Assembly (NCBI GenBank): GCA_941918925.1
Contig: OW799237.1
Location: 12,753,201-12,817,200, forward strand
Reading direction: 5' to 3'
From: Phyto melanocephala
Lineage: Eukaryota; Arthropoda; Insecta; Diptera; Rhinophoridae
Length of the DNA: 64,000 nt
Shown here: piece by piece, positions 47,831-60,900 of the stretch
Numbering within the stretch: position 1 is the stretch's first letter
Layout: the number at the start of each line of letters is the position of its first letter
The notes under the pieces: generated by a model
Told to the model about the DNA's origin: nothing
The model's input: only the letters and a program-made list of their open reading frames with translations
Database searches by the model: none
Translations under genes and position numbers: made by a program

Positions 47831-49632
47831 CAAAAAAAAAAAAAAAAAAAAATACCTACCTTCTTAGCTTATACCTTATACTTTCTACTTAAGTGCGTCA
47901 AATGAATTATTATTTCAACGGTTAAACATAAATTATGTATATACCTATATGTATTAGAGTTTTACCTATAAAATAACAAAATCGTACATACCAACAAATT
48001 TAACAAAAGAAAGATTTAAAAGAATTTTTTTTTTTTAATTTGCTTCAAATGTAGCAAAACCTGGCCGCCTTATATTTATTTAACACTTTAACTGTTAACA
48101 CCAACAATTCTCTTTTTGATATGACGCTATTTTTGTTGTTGTTTTTTAAAATGTGGGCGAGGGAGGTATAAAAACAAATATTAAACTACACTGGTCCCCT
48201 TAATTTTTTTTTTGCATTTAAATACATTCTAAATTAGTAACGGTTTATTTTTAAAACAAAAAATTTCTTTAATATTTTACCTACCGTTTTATTAACCACC
48301 ACAGAGTCCGATGAGAGGGGGAGGAAAGTACAATAACTGGGTAAATTTTGATGAAATCACTAAATCCTTTACAATAATTTTAAATGCATGCACACCTTTC
48401 AAAAGTCTTTAAAGTTTGTTAAACGAATTGAGTATTGTTTTAAAGTATTTTTTTACAATGATTTTTAAATACCTACATAGATATATTTTATTTGCTTTAA
48501 ATTGTATATAAAATTAATGTTTTTAACTGCTTGCAGTTTATTTATATTTTGATGATTTTTTTTTTTTTTTTTGCTAAAAAGTTCTTTTCTAAAACACCCG
48601 CAACATGAGATCCGTTTATAACCGCTCACATTGAAAAATTTCTATATACTGATCAGTGATCATTAAAAAAGCATTGTATCGTTATTCAGAAATGGTGTAT
48701 GGGATGGACGGTTGGTAGGTCGGTCGGTTGCTTGGTGTTGGAGTGGTGTGTATGGGTATGTTGGTGGTGGTTGTTTTTATTTGCTTTTGTTTTGCTTTCT
48801 GTTTGTATATGATATTTTCACATAAGTTGGTGGCGTCGCCTATAGTTTTTGTCACTGCTAAAAACACTAACAACAATGACATACACACGCATTCATAGTG
48901 TGTGCTGGGCAGCCTAAGCAATAACAACAAAGCAGGCAGTACACTATACTACACAAAACAGAAGAATACATACAACACTACGTCATTAAGCCAGACCGGC
49001 CAAACGACCGCTCAGACCCAACAACCATGCACTTTGCCAGGCCAGATTACAACCCGCTAACTATGTACATATTTATGTATATACAAATTTAAGCATATGC
49101 ACACAACAAAAACAATAACGAGTGTTGCCCGAGTAAAGAAAAAATTATTTAGCTTATAAAGCAGCATACTATTAATTTGTGTTACCTTTACCATGAACAA
49201 TATTTATTACAACTCTTACATGTGTAGGTTATCCATGTAATCATATAGAGGAATAGATAAATCTAGGTCCATGGGTTGGTTGAAATGTGGTTAATAAGTT
49301 TCTATTCTAATTCTTTTGAATTTTGTTTTTTTTTACAAATAATTTAAATTTCTTTTAAATTTATTAATCTGTTGTAGATTTATTCACATTTATTACATAC
49401 ATACATACATATGTAGTTGACTATTCATTACAAGCTTTCAATAATCCTAGATTCCTAACCTCTGTTTTTTTTTAAACAATAGTTTGATTTCAAAATTAAT
49501 ATGCAAAACAACAAAAATATTCAATATTACTTTAAATATTATGTTTTTTGTTGTTTTAATAATTAGAAGAGAAATCATAAAAACTGCTAAAAATTCTTCT
49601 TATCTATAATTACTTGTTTATTTGAAATTTTA
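47831..49632. other. Non-coding DNA, GC-richer segment at 48.6-49.1 kb
   Basis: 48590-49060 is less AT-rich (GGTCGGTCGGTTGCTTGGTG; GCCAGACCGGCCAAACGACC) than its surroundings and could be a regulatory element or 5' UTR exon. A frame at 48682-48930 (-, 82 aa) is Thr/Pro-rich without any recognised domain. Confidence 0.35.
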
Positions 49633-50452
49633 ACAAGTAAGAGCGCTATATTCGGTTGTGCCATATCTTATATACCCCTCATACAGTTTGTAGGTACCAT
49701 CATGTAATGATCATAGCTTACAGTTATATGGTGCAACTGTGACCAAAACTTATTTAGAAAATCGATAATTTGAACTTTTAATGGAAATTTTTTAAAACAA
49801 AATGTTTCACCGATTTCTTTGTAATTATATAAGTAACCAAGATTTTCTGTAACTGTTGCTAAAGGTACAATATTTTATCTGTGACTTGGAGCTAAAAGGG
49901 CCAATGTCAAAATATTTACTTTTGAGAAAATTGGAATTGAGCTTTAACCTTTATAGATGCTTTCATAGTGACATTGGCCAGCATTTTATTTATGAAGCTT
50001 TTCTGAGTTAAGTATGACTTTAGCTGTTTTACCATAATGGAATAGAGAAAGAAAACAAATCTAATGCAATGATTAACTCAAAAGAGCAAAAAAGTGACTT
50101 TGGCCATTTTAGCTCCAAGCCACAGATATATACCTACGTTACCAATATTTCAAGAAGTTCCATCGGAGCTGCAAAATTCGATTTTGTTTGGGTAAAAAAT
50201 TCAATAGCAAAATTCTCGAAAGCATATCTAATAAATTATTACCATATAAGAGACTGAAATATACGTGGGTGCTTCAAAATGTGGATTTCACCATACACAA
50301 GGACAGACGGATTTATCTAAATCAATATCTTAATCTATAAGGATTTAGAATATAAACATATACTTTATATGGTCTAAAATTAATATTTTAGAAATTACAA
50401 ATGGAAAAAAAAACTATTTATATCCTCTTACACTCTCGTGTGAAGAGTTAAA
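49633..50452 (+). repeat. Dispersed repeat family A, copy 3 (diverged)
   Basis: Starts AACAAGTAAGAGCGCTATAT then TTCGGTTGTGCC...TCTTATATACCCCTC, matching the left end of the 52456 copy. Its right part contains CACAAGGACAGACGG and ATATACTTTATATGGTC, then TGTGAAGAGTT, matching that copy's right part. The middle is diverged. No coding capacity. Confidence 0.65.
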
Positions 50453-51961
50453 AAAATTGTCATTCAATGAAAATTCCATAAAAATGTTTGATAAATTCCC
50501 TATTTACACAAATAAGTAAAAAAAATCCTTAAATTGAATATTTTAAAAAAATCTCCAAAAAATAAATAAGTAAATCGGCAACACTACTGGGAACACAGCC
50601 ACCTTACATTGAAAACATAAAGATCAACACAAAGGGGAATTGGTGAAAAAAAATAAAAATAATCAACAAAACAATAACAAACCTAACAACAACTAAATTA
50701 TGTATTTCATAAATGTAAATATGTATGTACCTACATTTATGTATATTTAGGTAGTTCTATGCAAGGAGCAATGTTGCCAGGCAATTTTTTCTTCCCAAAA
50801 AAAAAAAAAAATTTTACATGTTTTAAATTTGAAAACAAATTGTTCTTAATGTACAAGTTTAGAAAATAATTTTATTAAAACTTAGTACCTACATACATAT
50901 TTTAATTATTTTGTGTTTTTTAAAATTTTGATAAAAGAAATTTTTTACAGTTTCTAAATAACAAAAATAAAATATTTACGTTGCGTAGCAAGAAAAACTC
51001 GACAAATTGCCATACAAGCGTATATAGCAGAGTTGGGGTTAATGCATTGAATTTATAATGCATTATCGATTCCATTACTACTAATTGACTTGGCATTAAT
51101 GTAGCAATATTGCAGGCACCAATAGTATAAAATGGAAATAATTACCCACTAAAACGATTTTTGTAGTAGTGGAAATTGAGTGCACTTAATGAAAAGATTT
51201 TAGAGGTTGTTAAAATATAGTGCACTTAATGAAGACATTTTAGTGGTAGTGAAAATTTATATTTTTTTATGTATCGGAATTATATATTTTGCATAATTTC
51301 AAATATAGAAATTATGATTTCAACTGATTCATTTGAATTATTAATGATTCTTACTGCCGAAATTCAAAACAAGAGATGAAAGATCGGTAATAAACTGAGA
51401 CGTCTACACAACTAACAAAAATATTGCTTATAGGTATATAAAATCAATTATTAACACCCCATTGTTTAAATTTGTAACATAAAATCAGAAAAATACATAC
51501 GGAAACCAAATAAATATAAAGGTCTTCCCTAACTTTGCCCCAACTAAATAAAATCCTAAATGTAGGGGAAACTATTCATGATGGCAACACTATTATGGAG
51601 CACATAATCATACACAAAAATTGCAAGTTTGAAACTAAACTAAAAGTAACGCCAAACAACAACACTACACAATTTGTATGAACCTACAAAAAAAGCAAAA
51701 ACAAAACGAGGCATCCAATACAACACATTTAGCATCCCACATGCCTTGTACATGCGTACGAATTGAAAAACCGAAACAAAGAAATTGTGTGTGTGAGATG
51801 AGAGTAAATGTCTGATCTGAGCGTAAAGAATAAGAGAGTATATGTTTTTTTTTGCTTTTAAAGAGTGGCTCTGTTTAATAATAAAAATCCAAATTTCAAC
51901 AAAAGGGATATAGAAAATATATTCAAAATTTCTATTAAAACTAAATGCCTATTTCCATAAA
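50453..51961. other. Non-coding DNA
   Basis: No gene recognised. 51060-51250 has short internal duplications (GTGCACTTAATGAARA... twice, at about 51180 and 51221; AATGCATT words). Confidence 0.4.
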
Positions 51962-51963
51962 TA

Positions 51964-52321
51964 CCCAGCAAAAAAACAAAAAAAAAAGAAGTGATTTTTC
52001 AGGCATTTAAATGATTAAAACAATAATGATTTTAATATTAGCGTAATATGATATGTCATATGTTTACATGAATATATTAATGACATCAACACCATTCTAA
52101 TATGTGCTTAGAACTCATGAATATTATATGAAAAGCAATCGATGTTTCATTAGTTGAATTTGTTTTTTTTACATGTTTTGTTTTAAATATTTTGCATGAT
52201 GTTGCATTTATTTTGAAGTATGTACATAATTTCTGACAACTTATTTCGCATTTACGGAGTCATTTATAATAAATGCTTTTGCACTAGTGATAGAGAAGTC
52301 ACTTCCAGTTTTTTTGCTGGG
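51964..52321. mobile_element. MITE, 358 bp, TA target duplication
   Basis: Left terminus CCCAGCAAAAAAAC and right terminus GTTTTTTTGCTGGG are exact inverses, with a further inverted GAAGTGA/TCACTTC inside. TA duplication at 51962-51963 and 52322-52323. A similar single terminus (TACCCAGCACAAAA) occurs at 57233. Confidence 0.8.
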
Positions 52322-52455
52322 TATCTACAATTAGTTATGTTTGTAGTTCCGTTGTAATTAGAACTTTATATGAAGTTTGGCCCAAGACATAGTTATTTAT
52401 TTGTCAGGTTATTAAAGTATGAAGAAAATTTTTTTCTTTATAGTTTGATATTTTA

Positions 52456-53247
52456 ACTAGTAAGAGTGGTATATTCGGCCATGCCGAATCTTATATACCC
52501 TTCACAACGTGTAGTCATGCAAAAACAGTTGCATGTATCACCATTCATCCCATATGAAATACGTACACGTATGTATGTTAAAAAAACGAAAAAAAAAAAA
52601 AATTTTAAAAAAAATTTAAAAAAAAAAAAATAAAAAAAAAAAATTAAAAAAAAAATTTATTATATATATAATATACATATATAAAACAAAAAAAAATTAA
52701 AAAAAAAAAATTTAAAAAAATAAAAAAAATTAAAAAAAAAAATAATAAAAATATAAATAATATATTAAATAAAAACAAAAATAAAAAAATTAAAAAAAAA
52801 TTTTTTAAAAAATTTAAAAAATTTTTTTTTGCCTCAGTTGGGATTCGATGCCACGTTTTCTCTAACCAGTATACACGTTTGTATGTATGTATGTTGTTGT
52901 TGTAATGTTGTTTTTGTGAAAAAAAAATCGAGGTGGTCGTAGGTTTTTGTTCAAATCTCACTTGTTTATGTACCGATGTTTCTGATTTTCAATAGCGATC
53001 TACTCCCGAATATTTCTGATATTTTAATACCTTACCCGGGTCCTATGTCGGGGGGCTTCAAAGAGTTGATTTCAACATACACACGGACAGACGGTCAGAT
53101 GGACAGACTGACAGGGCTTAATCGACTCCCCTATTCATAAGCTTTCAGAAAATATATACTTTATGGGGTCGGAAATGAAAATTGTAGAAATTTCACACGG
53201 AATGACAAACCTATATATACCCTTTTTCACTGTGTGAAGGGTATAAA
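52456..53247 (+). repeat. Dispersed repeat family A, copy 2 (most complete)
   Basis: Left end CTAGTAAGAGTGGTATATTC with TTCGGCCATGCCGAA, then CCCTTCACAACGTGTAGTCATG, a long A-rich block (52585-52830), GGGATTCGATGCCACG, then CACACGGACAGACGGTCAG, ATATACTTTATGGGGTCGGA and a right end CTGTGTGAAGGGTATAAA. CCTTCACAACG and CTGTGTGAAGG near the two ends are imperfect inverses. The A-rich block explains the spurious 105-aa open frame. Possibly a large non-autonomous DNA element; its class is unresolved. Confidence 0.7.
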
Positions 53248-56200
53248 TAAATGTGAGAAGAGAGAGCTGAAATAAGTGAACAAAAAAAAATCAGCTGACG
53301 AATGAAGACTACCTGATGAATAAATTTGTCTTGATTCAGCATAAGCCTTCGAATTTTAAAGTTTGGCTGCCAATTCGCGTTCAGGTGAATCTGACACTCG
53401 TCAAGTATGTACAGTAAGCATTGTGGTAGCTTTGTCAAAATGTGATCGTGCTCGTATTACGTGTGCATATATTATGCCGACGGTAATTGATCGAAAAACA
53501 AAAAAAAAAGTTATTTTTCGATGTAACCCATTCGAATACATTCTTACAAATCCTACTAAAAGGCTGGGTAATTACTTGATCGTGTCTAATACCCTTAAAA
53601 AAAAAGTTTTTGTACAGTAAAATATATGATTGAACAAAAATACCCTGTTATCCAAGAAACTACCAAAAATAAAATTTCTGAAGATAAGGGATAGGAACTA
53701 ATCGCAAAAAATCACGAACAAAAGTTGATTGTCATAAAATGTTTGAAGCGATGGCATAAGATTTTCTGGAAGGAAAAACAAATATGTACCTATATTAATT
53801 TGAGAAACTGATTCTTACAGCTAAACCTAAACAATAGCGTTTAGCGGTACGCGTTAAAATTTTGCATGAGTTTTGCATTCGATATATTAAGATTATAATC
53901 AGAATGCCGAAATTTAGACCTTGTTACTTGGACGAATTTACTGCTTGACATACTTCCATTATGAAAACAGATTATGTGAATATTAAAAAAGTAATATCAC
54001 TAAAAAAAGATTTTCTTGTTATTATTTTATTCATTTACTGAGAACTATTTCTAAATGTAAAGATTGATAACTATAGTTAAAAAAAAAAATTCGATGTTCT
54101 CCTAACACCACCGTATATATAGTACCTACACCTCATTATAAGATTTTTCGTGAGCATTAATGTTCTCAATATAAACGTTCCATACGTTTTTTTTAAATAA
54201 AGCGTGGGGTGGTTTGAAAGTACATATGTACATATGTATGTATGGTTGGCTTGTTTGTTCCCTAGATTCATTCCTACTTAACACAACATGTTTATGTCTA
54301 GTGTGTACTTGTTTGTTATTGTTGTTCTTATTATGTTAACGTTTGATTTTTATTTTGTTCTTTCTCAAGAACCCACGCGGTTATTCAAGTTAAACACTTC
54401 TCTTTCGCACTATTGGCAATGGTGATCATAGTGATGCCACCATCAGCTACCCATAAACCATAAGACAGTAAAAATGTATGTACAAAAAAGCGACAACAAA
54501 TTTTGAAGGCTCTTTCGTCTACTGCTCAGCGGTCAAGCAAAGCATTATAAAACGAAATTAAATATACGAAATTTCTATACTGTTTTTTCCTAATTGTTGT
54601 TGTGGGTTGTATGCAGCTAATGTTGCAGGGATGTGGTAAATAAGCGTTTCTTTTCTGTTCCTTATATTTCTTTATGTTCTTCTGAATGATATTTAAGCAG
54701 GTCATAATTTGTATACTTTAACTGGGTGTTTAATTTCAACGTCTCTATGGCGGCGTGGGATCATCATGATGAGATCAAGGCGTATATACACACGTACATA
54801 CTTATGTACTGTACATATTTACATAAATATATACATACATTTTGAATTTGTATGAGAAACACGTTGGGGGTTTTTTGTTTTTGTAAATTTGTATATATTT
54901 TTGCATATCTGTACATATATACATATGTAAATAAAATACATACCTACATGCATAAACTCTTAAGATTTTTTAGTGTATTTTTTGTAGTGAGTTTTGGTAT
55001 CTTTGACATGACGAGGAGGTAAAGGAAGCCTCTTAAGAAAATACCCTACAATAATATTATTATTGCATTTATTTTAATACTAGTTTAGAATTCCAACTAT
55101 ATTTTGAGACAAAGTTGGAGCTAAATCAATGAAATACGTTACTTAAAACGGATTTTAATCCTTTTGTTTGCTTTTATACACTTTTAATCAATCTAAAAAT
55201 ATTTCTTTATATAAAATAAGAGGGTAAAATTTTTTAAGTATAATAAATAATTTAAGATTTTAACTTGAAATAAATTTTTGAAAAATTAGCTTAACTTTTG
55301 GTCATTAATAAATAGTTTCTGATTGCAAGTGAGTGCAAAATAACTAGGCAACTCCTTATTTAAATAAAAAGACTAGCTTCATCCAGTGTTTCCTAGAAAC
55401 GCCATAGACCTCTTGAATATATTAATTGATTCATCATAAAATCTTAAACCAGACCTTAACCGATGTTCAATGACAGATCAATCCAACAATCTAAAGCATA
55501 CCATTTGGAAATGCATTATCCGGTAAAACTGGATGTTTATTTTAAATAATATCCTTTTGTTTGTAAAAAAAAACATTAAGGATCAAAATAATTTTTCAAA
55601 ATAAGATTTTATCACAGCTGTCTTATAAACTACAGTCAAGGCGGTTATCCTTGTGCTGTAAAGTAATCTCCGATGTAACTTTGTAAGTTATTTGGGTCCG
55701 TTAAGTTAACAGCTCTAAACTATTATTTTAGAGTCTTTGCTTATATTTGTCACCAAGCGCGGAGACAAACTTCGCGTTTGTGGGTGGGAGAATTTTTATT
55801 AAACTAAATCTATGAATTGTTTGTTTTATAGCTGCCAAAAACTTTTACTTATTTAAACTTATTTTACTTATTTAATGTGGGTATTAGGGGATTGTCACCA
55901 ACATTGTTTTTGCAAAAGCTAGACTTCTTTTAGACATTGAAGTAGCAATTTTATACTGATTCAAGATTATATGTTGTATCTGCCGAATAATTCTACCACG
56001 CATTACCAAATCCTAATAATAATCGTCGTTACTTGTATAATCGCAATGTTTGTATGTAATTTTGTTTTGGCGGCCTCTCTTCTTCCTGGTTTTGTCGGAA
56101 TTGTAAAAATTCCGAATCAAAAAAATAAAATTTGAATTAGAATTTGCCGCTGCACTAAGGGTCAGAATTGTTGTTTCTAAAACCGTCTCATCGGCAAAAC

Positions 56201-56340
56201 TATCATGTTTACCGATTAATCCTTTGACGTAATAAAAATTGCACATTGAAGGAGACCCTTCAAATTAAGTTTTCTGTACAATCCTACCACGTTTAAACTC
56301 TGCCAGGTTTCACTACTAGATCCTGTAGTAAAAAAATTAA
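53248..56340. other. Non-coding DNA with microsatellites
   Basis: Includes a TACATATGTA-rich microsatellite near 54220-54245 and another at 54785-54945. Open frames at 53211-53620 and 56013-56246 resemble nothing recognised. No exon supported. Confidence 0.4.
53823..53878 (+). mobile_element. Half-copy of the 42181 palindromic MITE
   Basis: CTAAACCTAAACAATAGCGT then TTAGCGGTACGCGTTAAAAT and TTTGCATGAGTTTTGC parallels the left arm and loop of 42181-42313. The right arm is missing. Confidence 0.55.
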
Positions 56341-56361
56341 TCTATATATATAAAAGTGAAA

Positions 56362-56392
<31 letters not shown>

Positions 56393-57211
56393 CTATAGAC
56401 TCTGAAACTGTAAAACCGATCGGACTCAAATTTTGGCAAGTTGTTGTACACATTCCAGGGAGTGTTCATGGGTGAAAAAAAGTGGGCGGGGCCACGCCCA
56501 TAAAAAATTAATTAACAGTTTTAACTACTTGCACTTGACCGATTTTTCTGAAACTTTGCACACATATCGAGCTCTCATGACTAAATAATTTCGTGATAAG
56601 AAAAGTGGGCGGGGCCACGCCCCTAAAAAAGTTATAATTTTGAGGTACTTGCACTGGACCGATTTTTCTGAAACTTTGCACACATATTGAGCTGTCATGA
56701 CTGTACAATTTCGTGATTAGAAAAGTGGGCAGTGCCACGCCCATAAAAAAGAGTATCATTTTGAGGTACTTGCACTGGACCGATTTTTCTGAAACTTTGC
56801 ACACATATTGAGCTGTTATGACTTTACTGTTTCGTGATTAGAAATGTGGGCAGTGCCACGCCCATAAAAAAAATTATAATTTTGAGGTACTTGCACTAGA
56901 CCGATTCTTCTGAAACTTTGCACACATATTGAGTTGTCATGACTTAAACAATTCGTGATTGGAAAAGTGGGCAGTGAAACGCCCATAAAAAAAGTTATCA
57001 TTTTCAGCTACTTGAACTTCACCCATTTTCTGAATCTTTGCACACATATTGAGCTGTGATGACTATACAGCTTCGTTATTAGAAAAGTGGGCAGTGCCGC
57101 GACCTTTAAAAAAGTTATAATTTTAAGCTTCTTGCACTTGATTTTCAATTAAAATTATGAATGCATTTTTATTCCTTAAGGGGCGTAGCAACGCGCGCCG
57201 GGCTTTTCTAG
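56341..57211 (+). mobile_element. Non-autonomous Helitron (DINE-1-like), copy 2
   Basis: Starts TCTATATATATAAAAGTGAA after host A and ends GGGCTTTTCTAG before host T. A (GT)n tract at about 56367-56390 is followed by six monomers of 120-123 bp, marked by GTGGGCGGGGCCACGCCC or variants at about 56481, 56604, 56724, 56845, 56966 and 57086. Copy 1 has four. A unique tail from 57130 is shared with copy 1. Open frames across it (56508-57001, -) simply restate the monomers. A clear terminal hairpin is not evident, although a GC-rich CGCGCGCCGGGC lies before the end. Confidence 0.88.
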
Positions 57212-59808
57212 TAAGATATATTTGTGAGACTACCCAGCACAAAATTTTTCCACTGTCATTCAAAGTGAATGACCTTTTGCATTACCTTTAAACTAATAGT
57301 GCAAGAGAATGCATTTTTATGCCTCCTTAAATTCAAAATAGTTTGTCATAAATGATGTGCTTTAAAATGCATGCAAAATATCTTCATGTAACATCTTAAA
57401 CTCGTAAAAGATGGGTTTCCTTTCACCTAATATGCACTCGTTCTATACACTTCTAAGAATGAAGTGAATTTTATTAATATATTCATATAAACATATGCTC
57501 TCCAACGACACGTTAATGTCAAAATCATGCATGTTTTACCTAAATTTAACCACTTATTCATGGGGTTTGTAAGTATTTTTTTAATATTAGAATTTTGTCG
57601 GCTTTGAATTCTAAAGTTAAATAAACAAAGATCACCACTTTTAGTTGTTAAATAAAAGATTTATGATGGCATTACGTTTTTAAAAATTGGACTTAGCTTA
57701 ATGCAAAGAAAATACCGCTCTTTTTTTCGGAAAGGAATTGTTTCGCGCTTTAAAAATAAACCACCACAACAAGTAGGTTTTATACGATGTTAGGGTTTAC
57801 AAAGTCACGTATGGATCACTTACAACTTTTCCAACGGTTAATTCAAAAACGTAACCACTGCACTGCCTAGTAAACAACACCGTTTCAGTGTAGTTAACCT
57901 CAAAAAAGTTAAATAGAAATAAAATAAATAAAAAAGGGAGGAAATGCCTAAGGTGGAGTTTATGTTGGTTTTTTTCTCTTTCTCAATAAGTATTAAAGGC
58001 AAATAGAATACAAACAAAAATAAAACAAAATTATAAGGAAGAAGTACTAAAGAAAGAAAAAAAAGCGCGTAAAAAGGTGCATATTTTATTTAACAAAACA
58101 ATATGAAGATATGAAGAATGTCTGAAAAACTAAGGCAGGCAGGGGTATAAATAATATTGTGTAAGTATTGTATTTGTTAATGAATCATATTTTGCTAAAA
58201 TCCTAAGAAAATTCCATTAAGGAATTTTCAATTTCTTTTACTTGTTGTAGTGAAATTGAAAGTCATTTTCAAAATTCGTTTTATAACAAAAAAACAAACA
58301 AAAAGCGTCATTATTTTAGCGCTATAAAAGCCCTATTAGCTAAACTGACTGATATTTATCAATAATAAAAAAAAAAAAAAATAATACTGGGTACCCACAA
58401 CATGTAGTATTTAATAGTAAATCAGTCATACTTCATTTCAACGTTAATAAAAACACCCTGCTAACTTACTTATGCATATTGACCTGTATGAGTCTGCTGT
58501 AAAAAAAACTGGTTGATCATGTACAGACATTGATCACCTACAAACTCTGAACACCTTACAACAACAGTAAGAACTATAATATAAAAAAAATAAAGAATTC
58601 CCCCCATTTAAACATTTCATTCATTTTTTTTCCATTGCGATGTACTTTCGTTAGTCATCCACTACCAAAATACAAACCCAGCCAACAAGTTGACAGCGTC
58701 ATCATTGGCAGCAGCAGCACTTAATACGAAACCGGTCTTAATTCAATGCTACTAGAGAGGCTGAAAAGCGGCATTTTGAAGACGAATTACGTTATTAACA
58801 ATAACAACAACGATCTCAGTATTATTGGTGTTGGGGTGACCAGTTGAAAATGATTTAAAAATTAAACCAACATTATTTTGTAGTAACTTTTCGCATGGTA
58901 AATTGATTAAAATAATTTTTGATTTGTTCTTATTTTACCCTCCACCACCAATAGCGGTAACGAAAATATTCATCTAAAATTCAACAATGAATATATTGGT
59001 GGCTATGGTGACATTATATGTTGAATTAGCTATGTCTGTCTGTATCTTGGAAATATTTTTATTACCAATTAAAAGTTTTATTTTAATAAAATTTACTTAA
59101 ACTGTTTGAAGTTTTCGAACTAAGTTTCGTATTGAAAATGAGCTAAATCGGACGAAAAAAAAGTTAAATAAAAAAATATGTTAAAATTTTATCAAATAAT
59201 TTTCAAACTATTGATTAAAAAATCTAAAAAAAAAATCAAAAATTTATTAAATTGGTTTTGTCAGCGTTTTAAAAGATCACATCGGAACTCTATTTTAGAC
59301 GCGGTAAAGGCTTCCCAGCTTTGGCCTGTTATTGCAGTATATCGGTGTATAAAACTATGTTTTCTTTATATCTGAGGTGTAGAGTATATTCAGCAACTTT
59401 GTAGAAAATGTTATGACAAATATTTTTGTATGACATTTTATCCCCGCCTTTCTCCTTTTTCAAAGTATTTTTTACGATTTATCAGACTAAAGTCACAAAA
59501 TGCCGTTATGAGGGGAGTTACAGGGTTAATATGTGTAAAAAAAAAGATTCGTAACGTGTGGCAATGCCAAAAACTCTGTAGTTATTTTGCCATTTTATCA
59601 TAAAAAGACCAGGGTACACTTATCCAGGTGGCGGTGTCAGCCCAGCTGTTTAATTTTTTGTGTGCCAATGTTTGTCAAACTCCATATAAAAAAAAGCGTT
59701 TTCAGTGCCAAGAATTGTCAAACTCCATATATAAAAAAAGAGAGACAAAAAATGCTCTCTCTTTACGCTATCACCTTATGTAATAACACCACGAAAGAGA
59801 CTAACAAA
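57212..59808. other. Non-coding DNA
   Basis: Begins with a single MITE-like terminus (TACCCAGCACAAAATTTTTC at 57233) whose partner was not found. 58640-58840 is locally GC-richer (ACAGCGTCATCATTGGCAGC) and could be a regulatory segment. No exon supported. Confidence 0.4.
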
Positions 59809-60900
59809 TGAACAACGCTTAAAAGTTATTGAATTCTATTATCAAACTTCGTGCTGTGTGAGACATATGTTTTGTAAATTAAATCTATTTCTTGGCCAGC
59901 GTAATCGACCCATGGAACATGCTATTTAAGCTGTTGTGACTAAATTTTGGTTCAGTGTTACTTTATTAGACATTAATCCCTCATGCGAAGAGTACGTGCT
60001 GAGGAGAATATTGCTGCTGTATCGGCCAACATCAATGTAAATCGCGATATGCCAATTCGTCAACAAGGGGTTTTGTAAAATAGTCAATGGAGCAAAGAAC
60101 TGTACGATGATAACCGACCTGCGCTAGAAGACCATATTACAGCTAACATTAATGATATACCGGCCGATACTGAATCTTTAAAAAGTAAATGATAGACATT
60201 AATTCATCGTCCCAAACCATATGTTTTATTCACACTTTCCTGTTCTGTGTTTGTTTTAAAAATTTAAAAAACCAAACGCTTAAAAAAACACCCAATATTT
60301 AAAAGTCGATGGTATCTTATATATTAAAAGGCAAGTTGAGATTTTGTCACGCAGTTTACGCTCACATTCTACAACCCATTTGAATAAATAATATACCACT
60401 TGAAAGGAATTTTCCTTCATCATGTAGCAGTTTTGCTACATTTGGTTTCTAGATTAATGGGTGTATCGTATTTGTTATGCCCATTAAGATCAGTTGATTT
60501 TTGTTACACTTAAAAGTTTTTCTAGGTGGTGATTTTTGATAATAGGGATTTCCGATCATTGATAGGTGATAGCAGTCATATTGTGATTGATACAGGGATA
60601 CAGGATGGTTGCAGGGTTTATAACACGTGCAAATGATCTAATAGTTTTATTAAAATTATCTTCAGCGATGAGTTCATAATTTTTTGATGAATGGGTACGA
60701 CAACAAACAGAATTCCATTATTTGTTATGATGAACTCCAACGTGTGCTAGACCCTCAAGGGTAAGCGCTGTAGGTTATAGATTACCCACTTCTTCTGTAC
60801 TTAATAAGATGATGTGGATATGTCGGTACATGTTATTTCAACAGGATGACACTACGTGCCACATAGTTTATACCACAATATACATTCTATACGTGGTGTT
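59809..60900 (+). pseudogene. Tc1/mariner-type transposase pseudogene
   Basis: From 59809 the frame reads NEQRLKVIEFYYQTSCCVRH then MFCKLNLFLGQRNRPMEHAI, a stop, and AVVTKFWFSV, matching the N-terminal helix-turn-helix region of a fly Tc1/mariner-type transposase group. After a frame change it reads MRRVRAEENIAAVSANINVN. The first catalytic block is KIIFSDE (60652-60672) and the second LFQQDDTTCHI (60833-60865); sequence around the third catalytic acidic residue was not found. Multiple stops and an unrelated stretch (about 60190-60600) make it dead. It resembles the same family as the C-terminal remnant at 14848-15300. Confidence 0.75.

Noticed and set aside
48682..48930. 82-aa minus-strand frame in a GC-richer island
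   Set aside because: No domain, start context or splice signal supports it; the island is noted only as possible regulatory or UTR sequence.
52644..52961. 105-aa open frame on the minus strand
   Set aside because: It is the translation of a long A-rich tract inside repeat family A (Phe/Leu/Ile runs) and has no coding character.
56508..57001. 98-aa and 61-aa minus-strand frames with a repeated FMGVALPTFLITKLYSHDSS motif
   Set aside because: The repeated peptide is only the translation of the Helitron's 120-bp monomers; the same frame appears at 24820-25107.
24713..57211. CRISPR-like arrays
   Set aside because: The regularly spaced repeats are Helitron monomers in a eukaryotic genome, without spacers or cas genes.
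57233..57560. A second MITE of the 51964 family
   Set aside because: Only one terminus (TACCCAGCACAAAA) was found; no inverted partner could be seen.
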